A DNA stretch of 64,000 nucleotides from JACKHA01 sp041401985 (GCA_041401985.1 JAWKTE010000011.1:1-64000), one strand, 5' to 3'. Shown: positions 26,029 to 34,931, counted from the first letter of the stretch. Notes: a model not told the origin generated them from the sequence alone. Program-made: numbers and translations.

Positions 26029-28314
26029 GTGAGTGAGAGCGTTGAAACGAGTGGGGCGGGCGTGGACGAGCGGGTGCTGGAGGTCGTGCGCGCGACCTTT
26101 GGGTTCGATGGGCTGCGTCCGCTGCAGGCCGAGTCGATCGCGGCCACGCTGGGCGGGCGCGATGCGCTGACGGTGCTGCCGACGGGCGGGGGCAAGTCGC
26201 TGTGCTACCAGGTGCCGCCGCTGGTGACGGGGCGGCTGACGCTGGTGGTGTCGCCGCTGATCGCGCTGATGCGGGACCAGGTGTCGGGGATGCGGCTTGC
26301 CGGCGTGCCGGCGGCGGCGGTGCACAGCCACCTCGAGGCGGACGAGAAGCGGGAGATCCATCGCCAGGCCGAGCGCGGGGAACTGCGGATCCTGCTGGTC
26401 GCGCCGGAGCGGCTGCTGCAGGCGGAGTTTCTGGGGTGGGTGCGGGGGATCGATGTCGGGGCGATCGCGATTGACGAGGCGCACTGCATCAGCCAGTGGG
26501 GGCACGATTTTCGGCCGGAGTATCGGCGCTTGGTGAGGCTGCGCGAGTTGTTCCCGGGTGTGCCGCTGGGGGCGTTCACGGCGACCGCGACGCCGCGGGT
26601 GCGCGAGGACATCGTTGTTCAACTCGGGCTGCGTGATCCGGCGGTGCTGGTTGGGGTGTTCGATCGGCCCAATCTGACGTATCGGGTGCTGCCGCGGGTC
26701 GATCCGGTTGGGCAGGCGCACGAGGCGCTGGTGCGGCACGCGGGCGAGGCGGGGATCGTGTACTGCCTCAGCCGCAAGGACACCGAGGCGCTGGCGGCGG
26801 CGCTGCAGGCGCGGGGCGTATCCGCGGCGGCGTACCACGCGGGGATGGACGCCGGGCACCGCACGCGCGTGAGCGAGGCCTTCCGGAGCGAGCGGCTGGA
26901 CGTGGTCGTGGCGACGGTCGCGTTCGGGATGGGGATCGACCGGGGGGATGTGCGGTGCGTCGTGCACGCGGCCATGCCCAAGAGCATCGAGCACTACCAG
27001 CAGGAGACCGGGCGCGCCGGGCGCGACGGACGCCCGGCGGAGTGCGTGCTGCTGTATTCGAGTGCGGACGTGGTTCGCTGGCGGCAACTCATGGCGCGGG
27101 GCAACGCGGAGGCGATCGGCGACCCGGATGCGCTGCGGGATGCGCTGGCGGCGCAGTACGAACTGCTCGATGGGATGCAGCGGCTGGCGGGCTCGGCCCG
27201 GTGCCGGCATCGGCTGCTGAGCGAGTACTTCGGGCAGGCGTACGAGCCCGACGACTGCGGGGCGTGCGATGTGTGTTTGAAGGAACTTGTCGAGGCGCCC
27301 GATGCGCACGACACGGCTCGGAAGATCATCTCGTGCGTCGCACGCTGCCGCGAGGGGTTCGGGGCGGCGCACATCGCGGACGTGTTGCGGGGCAGCCGGG
27401 CGCGGAAGATCGCCGAGCGCGGGCACGATCAGCTCAGCACGTTCGGGTTGCTGAGCGGGGTTTCGAAGGAGCGGCTGACGGGGTACATCAACCAGTTGGT
27501 GGACGCGGGCGACCTGGGGCGGACCGAGGGCGAGTACCCGACGCTGTACCTGACCGAGCAATCGGCGGCGGTGCTGCGGAGCGAGCGGACGGCGACGCTG
27601 GTGGAGCCGAAGGGGATCCCGGACAAGCCGACGCGATCGGGACGGGCGGCGGCGGCGGAGACGCTCGAGCCGCTGGACGATCGGGAGCGGGCGCTGTTCG
27701 AGGCGCTGCGGAGGGCGCGGCGTGAGATCGCGACGGCGCGGGGCGTGCCGCCGTTCGTGGTGCTGGACGACAACTCGCTGCACGAGATGTGCCGCGTGCG
27801 GCCGGGCTCGCTCGAGACGCTGGTGACGGTGCGGGGCATCGGCAACAAGAAGGCCGAGGCGTTCGGGGAGGAACTGGTGGAGGCGATCCGGCGGGAGTGC
27901 GGGGCGTTGGGGCTGGAGTTGGATGCGCGGACGGGTTCGAGGCCGCGGACGTACAAGCCCGAGGGAGCCCTGAACGCGGGACCAGGTGGTTCCGATGCGG
28001 CTGAAGATGCGCGTCCGGCGTTGTCGACGGGCGCTGCCGCCGCGGCTCCGATGTTCCGCGAGGGCCGGACGATTGAGGAGGTGGCGGCGGCGTTGGGACG
28101 GGCCCGGAGCACGGTGGAGGGGTATCTGGGCGAGTTCGTGCTGAGCGAGCGGCCCGCGTCGATCCGGGCGTGGGTGGATGGGCCGACGCAGGCGCGGATC
28201 GAGGAGGCGGCGCGGGAGGTCGGGGAGGGAAGGCTCAAGCCGATCTACGAGCGGCTTGGGGGCGAGGTGGGGTATGTGCAGATCCGGTTGGTGCTGGCGC
28301 ATGTGTGGGGTTGA
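26029..28314 (+). CDS. recQ: ATP-dependent DNA helicase RecQ
   Basis: 3'-5' superfamily 2 helicase for recombination and fork repair, 761 aa. Helicase motifs are in order: PTGGGKS (51-57, Walker A), DEAH (about 149-152), FTATATPRVRED and QETGRAGRDG. The RecQ-C zinc site includes DDCGACDVC (about 409-417) and an earlier cysteine. An HRDC domain (about 545-625, DDNSLHEMCRVRPGSLETL region) follows. A C-terminal winged/HTH segment (about 675-761) holds FREGRTIEEVAAALGRARST. This is the longer RecQ type with HRDC and a helicase HTH tail. GTG 26029 is chosen over an ORF opening at 25750, since the extra part spans an inverted repeat and lacks coding character. Confidence 0.95.
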   Translation: MSESVETSGAGVDERVLEVVRATFGFDGLRPLQAESIAATLGGRDALTVLPTGGGKSLCYQVPPLVTGRLTLVVSPLIALMRDQVSGMRLAGVPAAAVHSHLEADEKREIHRQAERGELRILLVAPERLLQAEFLGWVRGIDVGAIAIDEAHCISQWGHDFRPEYRRLVRLRELFPGVPLGAFTATATPRVREDIVVQLGLRDPAVLVGVFDRPNLTYRVLPRVDPVGQAHEALVRHAGEAGIVYCLSRKDTEALAAALQARGVSAAAYHAGMDAGHRTRVSEAFRSERLDVVVATVAFGMGIDRGDVRCVVHAAMPKSIEHYQQETGRAGRDGRPAECVLLYSSADVVRWRQLMARGNAEAIGDPDALRDALAAQYELLDGMQRLAGSARCRHRLLSEYFGQAYEPDDCGACDVCLKELVEAPDAHDTARKIISCVARCREGFGAAHIADVLRGSRARKIAERGHDQLSTFGLLSGVSKERLTGYINQLVDAGDLGRTEGEYPTLYLTEQSAAVLRSERTATLVEPKGIPDKPTRSGRAAAAETLEPLDDRERALFEALRRARREIATARGVPPFVVLDDNSLHEMCRVRPGSLETLVTVRGIGNKKAEAFGEELVEAIRRECGALGLELDARTGSRPRTYKPEGALNAGPGGSDAAEDARPALSTGAAAAAPMFREGRTIEEVAAALGRARSTVEGYLGEFVLSERPASIRAWVDGPTQARIEEAAREVGEGRLKPIYERLGGEVGYVQIRLVLAHVWG

Positions 28315-28333
28315 TCTGCGCCGAGATCCGACC

Positions 28334-28483
28334 AAGAGGGCCGGGGCTTTCCAGCCCGCTCGCAGCGGCGAGTGCGTCTGAGAGAACCGAGCGGCTCTCG
28401 ACGTCGGCTCAAGAACCGAGACGGACGCTGACCGACGTTGGCACGTCGCCGATGGGAGCGGGCTGGAAAGCCCGCCCCCTCTT
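28334..28483. repeat. 150-bp inverted-repeat element after recQ
   Basis: Outer arms 28334-28361 and 28456-28483 are inverted copies, both centred on GGCTTTCCAGCCCGCTC or its complement, with about 25 of 28 positions matching. The interior has further short complementary parts. MITE-like. Single copies with the same GGCTTTCCAGCC core appear near 50.05 kb. Confidence 0.7.
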
Positions 28484-28521
28484 GAGGATTCTTTGTGTTT
28501 GTTGAGCACCCTGGGTTGAAC

Positions 28522-28549
28522 GCATGCTTGCTCAAAGCAGCAAGCATGC
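28522..28549. repeat. Perfect 11-bp hairpin
   Basis: GCATGCTTGCT, a 6-nt loop, then AGCAAGCATGC. It lies between two convergent genes (recQ and the small gene at 28571). There is no T-run, so a Rho-independent terminator is not clear. Confidence 0.6.
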
Positions 28550-28570
28550 CACACCTCAATCCGCCCTGTA

Positions 28571-28915
28571 TCAAGCGGCGGGCTCGATGGTGTATTCCAC
28601 CCCTGTCGCCACGACCTCCAGCACCGCCTGGTCATCTGGGTCGAAGAAGCGGAAGCACATGATGTTCGGTGGGGGATCGCCCACCCAGTGACGTTTGCAG
28701 ACATCACAGAAGAACAACGACTCCGAGCGACCAAGAGCAACCCGCGCGAGTTCATGCGCACCAAGGTCACACAGCCCGACCACGCCGACGAAAGCGGCGC
28801 GTAGCGTTCGATCGTCCCAGCAGCGGTAGGTCACGACGACGCTGGTCCCGTGGCGGTCGATGGACAGAACCTCGCCGTCTGCCAGTCCGATCGGCGGGGT
28901 TGCGTCGTTCGACAT
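28571..28915 (-). CDS. Hypothetical protein, 114 aa
   Basis: Not recognised. It has alternating beta strands (EVLSIDRHGTSVVVTYRCWD, AVLEVVATGVEYTIEP) and a lone CDVC pair that could bind a metal if a second pair comes from a partner. No signal peptide or membrane helix. ATG 28915 (MSNDATPP) is likelier than an upstream TTG. It lies 15 nt from and upstream-side of nothing else on the operon level: the PHP-glycosyltransferase gene ends 22 nt before it on the same strand. Confidence 0.55.
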   Translation of the reverse strand: MSNDATPPIGLADGEVLSIDRHGTSVVVTYRCWDDRTLRAAFVGVVGLCDLGAHELARVALGRSESLFFCDVCKRHWVGDPPPNIMCFRFFDPDDQAVLEVVATGVEYTIEPAA

Positions 28916-28936
28916 GCTCAAGCCCGGATGAGGGAA

Positions 28937-31444
28937 CTACACGCTCGCGGCCTTCACGCCCGATAGGTCGCGGACCTCGACGAAGGCCTGGCGGTCGCTC
29001 TTGGGCGTGATGCCGAGGGTGGCCAGGTGCTGACGCCACGCGATCTCGTGGGCCGCCCAGAACTCCTCGAACGACTGCTCCAGCGAGCAGGACTGCATCG
29101 CGTCGATCGCGGCCCGGGACATCTCGGCGCGCCGGGCGTTGTCGGCGATCAGTGCGACGATCGCGTCGACCCACTGCTCGGGGTTCTTGTGCCCGAGCAC
29201 GTGCCCGGTGCGACCGTCCTCCATGACTTCCTTCGGCCCGCCCATCTCGGTCACGAGCACGGGCAGCCCGGCGGCCTGGGCCTCCATCACGACCTGGCCC
29301 AGCGTGTCGGTGATGGAGGGAAACAGGAACATGTCGGCCGAGGCGTAGAGTTCGGAGAGTTCCTGGCCGTGGCGGAAGCCCAGGAAGTGGGCGCGGCAGC
29401 CGCGGAGGTCGCGCTGCATGCGGGCGCGGTAGGGCCCGTCGCCGACGATGACCAGGTCGGCGTCGAGGCCGCGGCGTCGGCACTCCTCGTGGACCTGCTT
29501 CCAGATGGGCGTGAGCATCGGGAGGTTCTTCTCGACGCTGACGCGTCCGACGAAGATGGCCTTGACGCTGCTTGTGGGCACGCCGGTGGCTTCCCAGATG
29601 CGGTCGGTGCGGAACTGGGGGCTGAAGGTGGTGGTGTCGACGCCGGGCTTGAGGGCGACGATCTTCCGCTCGTCGAGGCCGATGGCCCCGAGCGAGTGGA
29701 TGTACGACTTGCTGCGGGTGAAGATGGTCTGGAAGGGCTTGTAGAACGCGCGCATGGCCTTCTGGCAGAGGAAGGTCATGCCGGGGTCCTCGAAGAGGTT
29801 GTCGATGTAGGCCGGGAAGTCGGTGTGGTAGACGCCCAGGACCGGCACGCGGAGCATGCGGGCGGTGAGGAAGCCGACCAGGCCGATCGGGCCGGGCGTC
29901 GAGATGTGGATCGCGTCGGGCTGGTGCTTGTCGGCGAAGCGGAGGATGCGGGTGGCGGGAGGGAGGACGAACTCGAGGTTCTCGTACTTTGGCATCTTGC
30001 CCGCGGCGATGGGCTTGAAGTTGTGGATGTAGGACGATTCGGCGACGGGGAAGTTGGTGCTGGTCACGACCTGGAGGTCGCGCCCGGTGCGGGCGCCGAT
30101 GTCGGCCATGTTGTAGATGAAGCGGGACACCCCGTTCACGTCGCCCAGGGTGTCGGTGAAGAGCAGCACGCGCATCGGTCGCTCCAGGACGCTCGCCCCC
30201 GAGCCGGGGCTCGAGATCTCGTGTGCGAACTTCTCGATGAACACCCGCTCTTTGTTCTGGTGGAACAGGCTGTAGATGTAGGGGAGCTGGGCGGCCTCGA
30301 TCATGGCGTAGGCGGCGAGGTGGTCGATCATCGCGGCCTTGTCGCGCCGGGCCAGCGAGCGTTTGACGCCCGGGGCCAGGCTGCCGCGGAGCCCGTCGAG
30401 CAGGTCGTCGATGAACGAGGCCATGCGGTCGTGCTGGCTGATGGCGGCGCCGGCGGTCCACTCGTCGGGGCGGAGGCGGTCGCGCAGGTCGGGGTACTGC
30501 TCGAGCACGGGGCCGATGGACTGGCGCAGGGCGCCGACGATCGGGTGCATCTTCTTGCGCTTCAGCAGGCGACGCTTGGCGTAGGCGACGGCCATCCGCT
30601 TGCGGCTGGGCTTGTCCATCTCGATGCCCGCGAAGCGGAGCAGGCGGCTGGCGACGGCCTTGCCGGTCGTGCTGGTGCGGGCGCCGAAGCGGTCCTTGTA
30701 GAAGTTGGCGCCGACGGTGGTGAACTGGTGGGCCAGCAGGCTTGAGTGCCCGGCGTCGCCGCCGGGGCGGCTGTGCCCGCCCATGACGCGGCGCATGAAC
30801 TCCGCGGGGTCGGTGACTTTGCGGGGCTGGCCATCCGCCCCGGGCACGGGGTCGAGTTCGGTCCAGGTGCGCCCGATGTTGAGCAGGCCGTGGTCGTCGG
30901 AGCCGCCGGTGCGGCCCTTTTCCCAGGCGCGGGGCCAGATGGGCTCGAACCCGTAGCGGGCGGCGTACTCGTCGATCCGGTCTGGCGTGAGGGCGTCGAG
31001 GAACGCGCGGATCGGCTCGACGGCGATCGAGGAGTGGGCCCCGTTGACGATCTCGAAGCACTTGAACAGCAGGGCGCACTTCTCGATGTGCTCGCGGCTG
31101 AGGCGCCCGTTCTGGACGTAGAGCGGGTGGGCCAGCGAGTGGGCCAGGTTCTGCTCGCGGAGCCAGCGGGCGAAGGAGTAGACGTCGTCGCGCAGGCCCA
31201 GGGCGGCGATGTCCTCGTGCTGCGAGGGGGTGAGGCCCCAGACGAGCACGTGGAGTTTGCAGCGGTCCTCGGGGAAGTAGACGGTGACCTCTTCGCCGAC
31301 GATGAAGCCCTGGAAGCCCCGCTCGACGAGTTGCATCGCGCCCTTGACGGTGTCGTGGTCGGTGATGGTGACCAGGTCCATGCCGCGGGCCTTGGCCTGG
31401 TCGTAGACCTTCTCCGGGGGCGAGTAGCACTCGGGCACGCCCAT
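28937..31444 (-). CDS. PHP-domain phosphoesterase fused to a GT4 glycosyltransferase (N-terminus unresolved)
   Basis: The first about 270 residues are a PHP metal-dependent phosphoesterase domain: DLVTITDHDTV, HVLVWGL, AHSLAHPL and GGSDDHG. A helical linker follows. From residue about 424 (MRVLLFTDTLGDVNGVSRF) a GT-B glycosyltransferase family 4 domain begins, with KPGVDTTTF, VGRVSVEKNL and a late E-x7-E region (ITDTLGQVVMEAQAAG). The missing first PHP motif is encoded in frame further upstream: codons 31445-31561 read LDAHVHSWASDGPAI. No ATG, GTG or TTG opens that stretch before a TGA, so either a frameshift hides the true start or an unusual codon is used. The fusion suggests lipid or glycan head-group work at the membrane; substrates are unknown. 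Confidence 0.83.
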   Translation of the reverse strand: MGVPECYSPPEKVYDQAKARGMDLVTITDHDTVKGAMQLVERGFQGFIVGEEVTVYFPEDRCKLHVLVWGLTPSQHEDIAALGLRDDVYSFARWLREQNLAHSLAHPLYVQNGRLSREHIEKCALLFKCFEIVNGAHSSIAVEPIRAFLDALTPDRIDEYAARYGFEPIWPRAWEKGRTGGSDDHGLLNIGRTWTELDPVPGADGQPRKVTDPAEFMRRVMGGHSRPGGDAGHSSLLAHQFTTVGANFYKDRFGARTSTTGKAVASRLLRFAGIEMDKPSRKRMAVAYAKRRLLKRKKMHPIVGALRQSIGPVLEQYPDLRDRLRPDEWTAGAAISQHDRMASFIDDLLDGLRGSLAPGVKRSLARRDKAAMIDHLAAYAMIEAAQLPYIYSLFHQNKERVFIEKFAHEISSPGSGASVLERPMRVLLFTDTLGDVNGVSRFIYNMADIGARTGRDLQVVTSTNFPVAESSYIHNFKPIAAGKMPKYENLEFVLPPATRILRFADKHQPDAIHISTPGPIGLVGFLTARMLRVPVLGVYHTDFPAYIDNLFEDPGMTFLCQKAMRAFYKPFQTIFTRSKSYIHSLGAIGLDERKIVALKPGVDTTTFSPQFRTDRIWEATGVPTSSVKAIFVGRVSVEKNLPMLTPIWKQVHEECRRRGLDADLVIVGDGPYRARMQRDLRGCRAHFLGFRHGQELSELYASADMFLFPSITDTLGQVVMEAQAAGLPVLVTEMGGPKEVMEDGRTGHVLGHKNPEQWVDAIVALIADNARRAEMSRAAIDAMQSCSLEQSFEEFWAAHEIAWRQHLATLGITPKSDRQAFVEVRDLSGVKAASV

Positions 31445-31561
31445 GAGGCCCAGGGCGGCGATGGCCGGGCCGTCGGAGGCCCAGGAGTGGACGTGGGCGT
31501 CGAGGCGCGTGAGGAGGTGGCCGGCAGGGACAGGCTGGGATGGCGGGTTCGAGACCGGTGT

Positions 31562-31953
31562 TCAGAGGCGTTCGACCCGGGCTTCGACTATGGGATGGAT
31601 CGACAGAGCATGGTCATCGCGTCGGCCTCCTGCGCGAACCGCCGGTCGAGCAAGCCGAGGGCCGGCGGGCAGTCCTGTCCGGGCCATGCCCGCCCGTCGG
31701 GCGGTCGTGACGACCGGGCGTAACTATATCGCGCCGCTGGGGATGGGAGCCCGGATTGGCCGCGGCGTCCCTGGCTGCCCACAGGTTTTGCGCGGCTCCT
31801 GAGCGGGGGCTGACCCGATGCTTGCGGACGGGCGTCCCGGGTGGTTTATGGGGCGTGGCGTGGCGGGGTTTCGGGGATTCGCGGACGAGCGGTGCCGGGG
31901 GCAGGGCGGGTCGGTGGCTGGGCGGTGGCGGGCGTCGCTGGGTGCCGGGGGAT
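31562..31953. other. Intergenic region without a convincing gene
   Basis: About 390 bp upstream of the PHP-glycosyltransferase gene. I see only shadow ORFs. A TATAGTTA-type AT-rich patch on the minus strand (about 31723-31732) could be a promoter for the PHP gene. Confidence 0.3.
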
Positions 31954-32442
31954 CTACCGTTGGGCATGGACCCAGCAGCATTTATCGCCGCGTTCCGGGA
32001 GCGTCGGGCCTCGGCCATCATCCGGACGGCCGATCCCCAGGCCGGGTTCGCCTGGGGCAAAGGTCGCCGGCTGAAACTCGTACCGCTGCCCGGTGAACAG
32101 GTCGAGTTCCAGCAGGCTCTGGCTGTTTGTCTCGTCGGTGCGCGCGACTAACCGGGAATCGCCATTGATCTGTGGCGGGCAGAAGAACCGCTGCAACCCG
32201 GACTGAGGACCCGAGCCTCGGGTCGGCAGCGACGGCGGGAAGAACCGCCAGTCCGATCCCGACACATGCGAGCGGATCGAGCCGCCCGGCTCGGCGACAT
32301 ACACCGCGCCGTTCTGCGTGACCACCACCCAGTCCCCCGGGCGTGGCGGCGGATTCGGGTTGGACTGGGCCGCGGCTGGAAGGCCAAGCCCGAGAACCAC
32401 ACTCGCGCACGCGGCGATCGCGCACAGGTCACGGCCGGTCAT
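31954..32442 (-). CDS. Exported hypothetical protein, 162 aa
   Basis: A GGGAGG site stands 6 nt before ATG 32442. The N-terminus is a Sec signal (IAACASVVLGLGLPAAAQ). The mature part, starting NPNPPPRPGDWVVVTQNG, has short beta-like repeats (GAVYVAEPGGSI, LLELDLFTGQRYEF) and a few prolines. No family recognised; small secreted beta proteins of this sort are common in planctomycetes. Divergent from coaD. Confidence 0.65.
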   Translation of the reverse strand: MTGRDLCAIAACASVVLGLGLPAAAQSNPNPPPRPGDWVVVTQNGAVYVAEPGGSIRSHVSGSDWRFFPPSLPTRGSGPQSGLQRFFCPPQINGDSRLVARTDETNSQSLLELDLFTGQRYEFQPATFAPGEPGLGIGRPDDGRGPTLPERGDKCCWVHAQR

Positions 32443-32625
32443 CGGAACCTCCCCGACAGTCGCGTCGTTCCAGGGATGGTCGTCCGAGCGGGACGGCTTG
32501 CTGGCCGTCGCTTCACCCGCGGCATCCCCCGGCTCCCCCGGCACGGCTGGGCGGGAGCGGTTGAACCAAGAGTACGCGGCCCGGAACCGGCGGATCCACG
32601 GACCCGGCGTTCCCGTCGCTCCCGG

Positions 32626-32631
32626 TAGACT
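32626..32631 (+). promoter_or_regulatory. -10-like box TAGACT for coaD
   Basis: TAGACT ends 6 nt before ATG 32638; only CCCCCC lies between, so there is no Shine-Dalgarno. Confidence 0.5.
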
Positions 32632-32637
32632 CCCCCC

Positions 32638-33189
32638 ATGGCGCAGCACCTGGCCGTGTTCCCCGGCTCGTTCGATCCGATCTCGTTCGGGCACCTCGAC
32701 GTGATCCGGCGGGGGCGGCGGCTGTTCGATGAACTGGTCGTCGGCGTCGGGCACCACCCCGGCAAGGACCAGCTGTTCACGACCGAGGAGCGGGTCGAGA
32801 TGGCCGAGCGCCTGGTGGAGGGGCTGGTGGCCAAGGAGGCGTCGGCGGCGCCGGTGCGGGTGCTGGCGTTCTCGGGATTGACGATGGAGTTCGCGCGGTC
32901 GCTGGGGGCCGCGACGCTGCTGCGCGGCGTGCGGAACCTGTCGGACCTGCAGTACGAGGTGCAGACGGCGGTGACCAACCGCGAGGTCGCGGGGATGGAG
33001 ACCGTGTTCATCGTCGCGGGCCAGTCGTTCGCGTACACGTCGAGCAGCCTGATCAAGCAGATCGCGGCCATGGGCTCGGACCTGTCGCTGCTGGGCACGA
33101 TGATCCCGCCGCTCGTGATCGAACGCCTGGAGCAGAAGAAGGCCGAGCGGCACCCGGCGCTGGAGCGGCTGAAGGCGGATCAGGGGTGA
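32638..33189 (+). CDS. coaD: Phosphopantetheine adenylyltransferase
   Basis: Transfers AMP to 4'-phosphopantetheine in coenzyme A synthesis. The nucleotidyltransferase signature PGSFDPISFGHLDVI starts at residue 9 and contains the xHxGH-equivalent FGH. LLRGVRNLSDLQYE and the C-terminal SSSLIKQI are characteristic. 183 aa, slightly longer than the usual 160 because of extra C-terminal residues (KKAERHPALERLKADQG). Cytoplasmic. No other CoA gene is adjacent. Confidence 0.95.
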   Translation: MAQHLAVFPGSFDPISFGHLDVIRRGRRLFDELVVGVGHHPGKDQLFTTEERVEMAERLVEGLVAKEASAAPVRVLAFSGLTMEFARSLGAATLLRGVRNLSDLQYEVQTAVTNREVAGMETVFIVAGQSFAYTSSSLIKQIAAMGSDLSLLGTMIPPLVIERLEQKKAERHPALERLKADQG

Positions 33190-33191
33190 GG

Positions 33192-33389
33192 GCGCGAGCC
33201 GGGGCGTCCCGGCCCCGGGGGGGTGGCACGCCCACGCCCCGCGCCAGACGTTCCGGTACTTCATTGCGGGCCAACGCGGGGCGCGGGCGTGGTGAGCGCT
33301 TCGTGGTCCTTGCCACGCCCGCGCTGCGCGTGGGCGCGCCATCCAGGCACGGTGGAACGGACCGGGGCGGGGACGCCCCGGCTCGCGCG
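33192..33389. repeat. Inverted pair of GAGCCGGGGCGTCC repeats
   Basis: Left copy 33192-33218 (GCGCGAGCCGGGGCGTCC core) and inverted copy 33362-33389 (GGGGACGCCCCGGCTCGC core). A third palindromic repeat, 33312-33340 (CACGCCCGCGCTGCGCGTGG core), lies between them. The block fills the gap between coaD and ybaB. Two further pairs of the same repeat lie at 34815-34917 and 36395-36492. Confidence 0.75.
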
Positions 33390-33443
33390 CCGATGGCGTC
33401 TGTTCTGACGCGTGGGCGTGCCACCCGGTGTGGGGCGTGCTTC

Positions 33444-33449
33444 TACGCT
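33444..33449 (+). promoter_or_regulatory. -10-like box TACGCT for ybaB
   Basis: This box ends 30 nt before ATG 33480, and a GGAG site stands about 5 nt before the start. So this gene seems to have a short leader with a Shine-Dalgarno, unlike neighbouring coaD. Confidence 0.35.
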
Positions 33450-33479
33450 TGGGCGCGACACACACCCGCCGGAGCCCGC

Positions 33480-33860
33480 ATGTTCGACAAACTCAAGTCC
33501 ATGACGGCCCTCGCGGGCCTGATGCAGAACAAGGCCAAGGTTGAGGAGGCCGCCGAGCGCGTCAAGCGCGAGATGCAGGAGGTCCGCTGCGACGGCGAGG
33601 CCGGCGGCGGGGCGGTCCGCGTGACGGTCGGCGGGGACATGATGGTGCTGGCGATCGAGATGACCCCCGCGCTGGCCGCGGGGCTGGCCGCGTCGGACTC
33701 GGCCCGCGAGTACGCCCAGACGCTGGTCCGCGACGCGACCAACGGGGCCCTGGTGCGTGCGCGGGAGCGGGTCCGCCAGATCGTGCAGCGCGAGGCCGAC
33801 GCCCTGGGCATCGGCGACCTGACCGCCGACCTTGGCGGCATGAAGCACCTGTTGCCATGA
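33480..33860 (+). CDS. ybaB: YbaB/EbfC-family nucleoid-associated protein
   Basis: 126 aa. The start MFDKLKSMTALAGLMQNKAKVEEA is helical, then a beta-sheet core (AVRVTVGGDMMVLAIEMTP) and a C-terminal helical dimer arm, as in YbaB/EbfC DNA-binding proteins. The family is usually encoded next to dnaX-recR, but neither is here. GGAG precedes the ATG. Its stop overlaps the next gene's ATG (ATGA), so the two are likely co-translated. Confidence 0.85.
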   Translation: MFDKLKSMTALAGLMQNKAKVEEAAERVKREMQEVRCDGEAGGGAVRVTVGGDMMVLAIEMTPALAAGLAASDSAREYAQTLVRDATNGALVRARERVRQIVQREADALGIGDLTADLGGMKHLLP

Positions 33861-34654
33861 ACGGCCAGGGCGCGATCAAGGGAACGATCGGGGGCGTGAC
33901 GGTCCAGACGCTGGCGGTGGCTCGGCGCGATCTGGTGATCGCGATGGATGCGCCGGTGCGGCGGCTCGACCCCGACGCCCGCCGGCGCCTCGACGAGGTC
34001 TGGGAGCGCGAGGCCGCCCGCAACCCGCGGCTGTTCGACGGCCCGATCCTCTCGTGCGTGGACGCGGACGCGGCCCGCGGGCGGTTGTCGTGCCGACGGG
34101 CGTCGTACCGCGAACTGATCGCCCACCCGATCGTGGACACGGGCGTGCTGCAGACGTCGGTGACCGGCGTGCTGTCGGCGGTGGGCGCTGACGGGCGCGA
34201 GCGGGTGCTGCTGGCGCGGCGCGGCCCGCAGACGCGGGTGTACGCCGGGCATTGGGAACTGGCCCCCAGCGGCGGGCTGGACCCGCCGACGCCCGCCGAC
34301 AGCCACGCGGATGCCGTTCTGACCGGTGACGACGCGTGGCGGCAGTTGCTGGTTGAAATCGAGGAGGAGTTGGACCTGGATGTGGGGGCGCTGGAGAACG
34401 GAACGGGGCCGGAGGCGCCCGATCCGACGTGCCTGTGCATGGATCATGTGGCCCGGAGCATCGACATCGTGTTCCCGGTGCGTTTGGAGGGCGACGCGGC
34501 CCAGCGGGCTCTCGATGGCGAGGGCGGGGCGAACTGGGAGTACACCGAGGCGAGGTGGATTCCGATGGACGAGTTGGCGGAGTTCGATGCGCGCGAGGCG
34601 GCACGGATCATCGCGCCGACGCGGGCGCTGCTGCGGTTCTTTGGGTGGGTATAG
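33857..34654 (+). CDS. Nudix-like hydrolase with a degenerate Nudix box
   Basis: 265 aa. The region SGGLDPPTPADSHADAVLTG then QLLVEIEEELDLD aligns with a Nudix box but the usual REUxEExGU reads VEIEEELDL, so the Arg and the Gly are replaced while the metal-binding glutamates remain. The loop before it is also longer than normal. Upstream strands (LQTSVTGVLSAVGADGRERV, LLARRGP) and the downstream ARWIPMDELAEFD fit the fold. Catalytic ability is therefore uncertain. Overlaps ybaB by 4 nt. Confidence 0.7.
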   Translation: MNGQGAIKGTIGGVTVQTLAVARRDLVIAMDAPVRRLDPDARRRLDEVWEREAARNPRLFDGPILSCVDADAARGRLSCRRASYRELIAHPIVDTGVLQTSVTGVLSAVGADGRERVLLARRGPQTRVYAGHWELAPSGGLDPPTPADSHADAVLTGDDAWRQLLVEIEEELDLDVGALENGTGPEAPDPTCLCMDHVARSIDIVFPVRLEGDAAQRALDGEGGANWEYTEARWIPMDELAEFDAREAARIIAPTRALLRFFGWV

Positions 34655-34762
34655 GGATGGGAGGATTGGGTGGCACGCTCATGCCTCGCGCTCGGTCGCT
34701 CTCGGTCGATGGAGCGCACGTCTCGAGGCGCGGGCGTGGCATAAGCAAGGTTGGCGGCTGGT

Positions 34763-34794
34763 CCACGCCCGCGCTGCGCGTGGGCGTGCCACCC
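34763..34794. repeat. 32-bp palindromic repeat (copy 1)
   Basis: Core CACGCCCGCGCTGCGCGTGG. All 32 bases are identical to 57277-57308, 22.5 kb away, and nearly the same as 33312-33340. It lies between genes. REP-like. Confidence 0.75.
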
Positions 34795-34814
34795 GGACCG
34801 CTTCCGCAACACCG

Positions 34815-34917
34815 GCGCGAGCCGGGGCGTCCACGCCCCGGACCCCATCAACGCGCTGCGCGAGTGCGAAGACGTGTCTTGATGTATGACCGGGGCGGGG
34901 ACGCCCCGGCTCGCGCG
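34815..34917. repeat. Inverted pair of GAGCCGGGGCGTCC repeats (second)
   Basis: Left copy 34815-34841 and inverted copy 34890-34917, 48 bp apart. The right copy ends 15 bp before the promoter-like box of the next gene. Confidence 0.75.
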
Positions 34918-34931
34918 CGGGAAGGGGCGTC

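Noticed and set aside
24370..28770. A 1466-residue minus-strand ORF opposite recQ
   Set aside because: Arg/Pro/His-rich shadow of RecQ and of the cysteine desulfurase; no start signal and no recognisable domain.
31966..32151. Small plus-strand ORF starting MDPAAFIAAF with a TACCGT box 5 nt before its ATG
   Set aside because: It lies fully within the antisense of the exported protein at 31954-32442, which has a signal peptide and a strong Shine-Dalgarno. The box match is taken as coincidence and not counted in the leaderless set.
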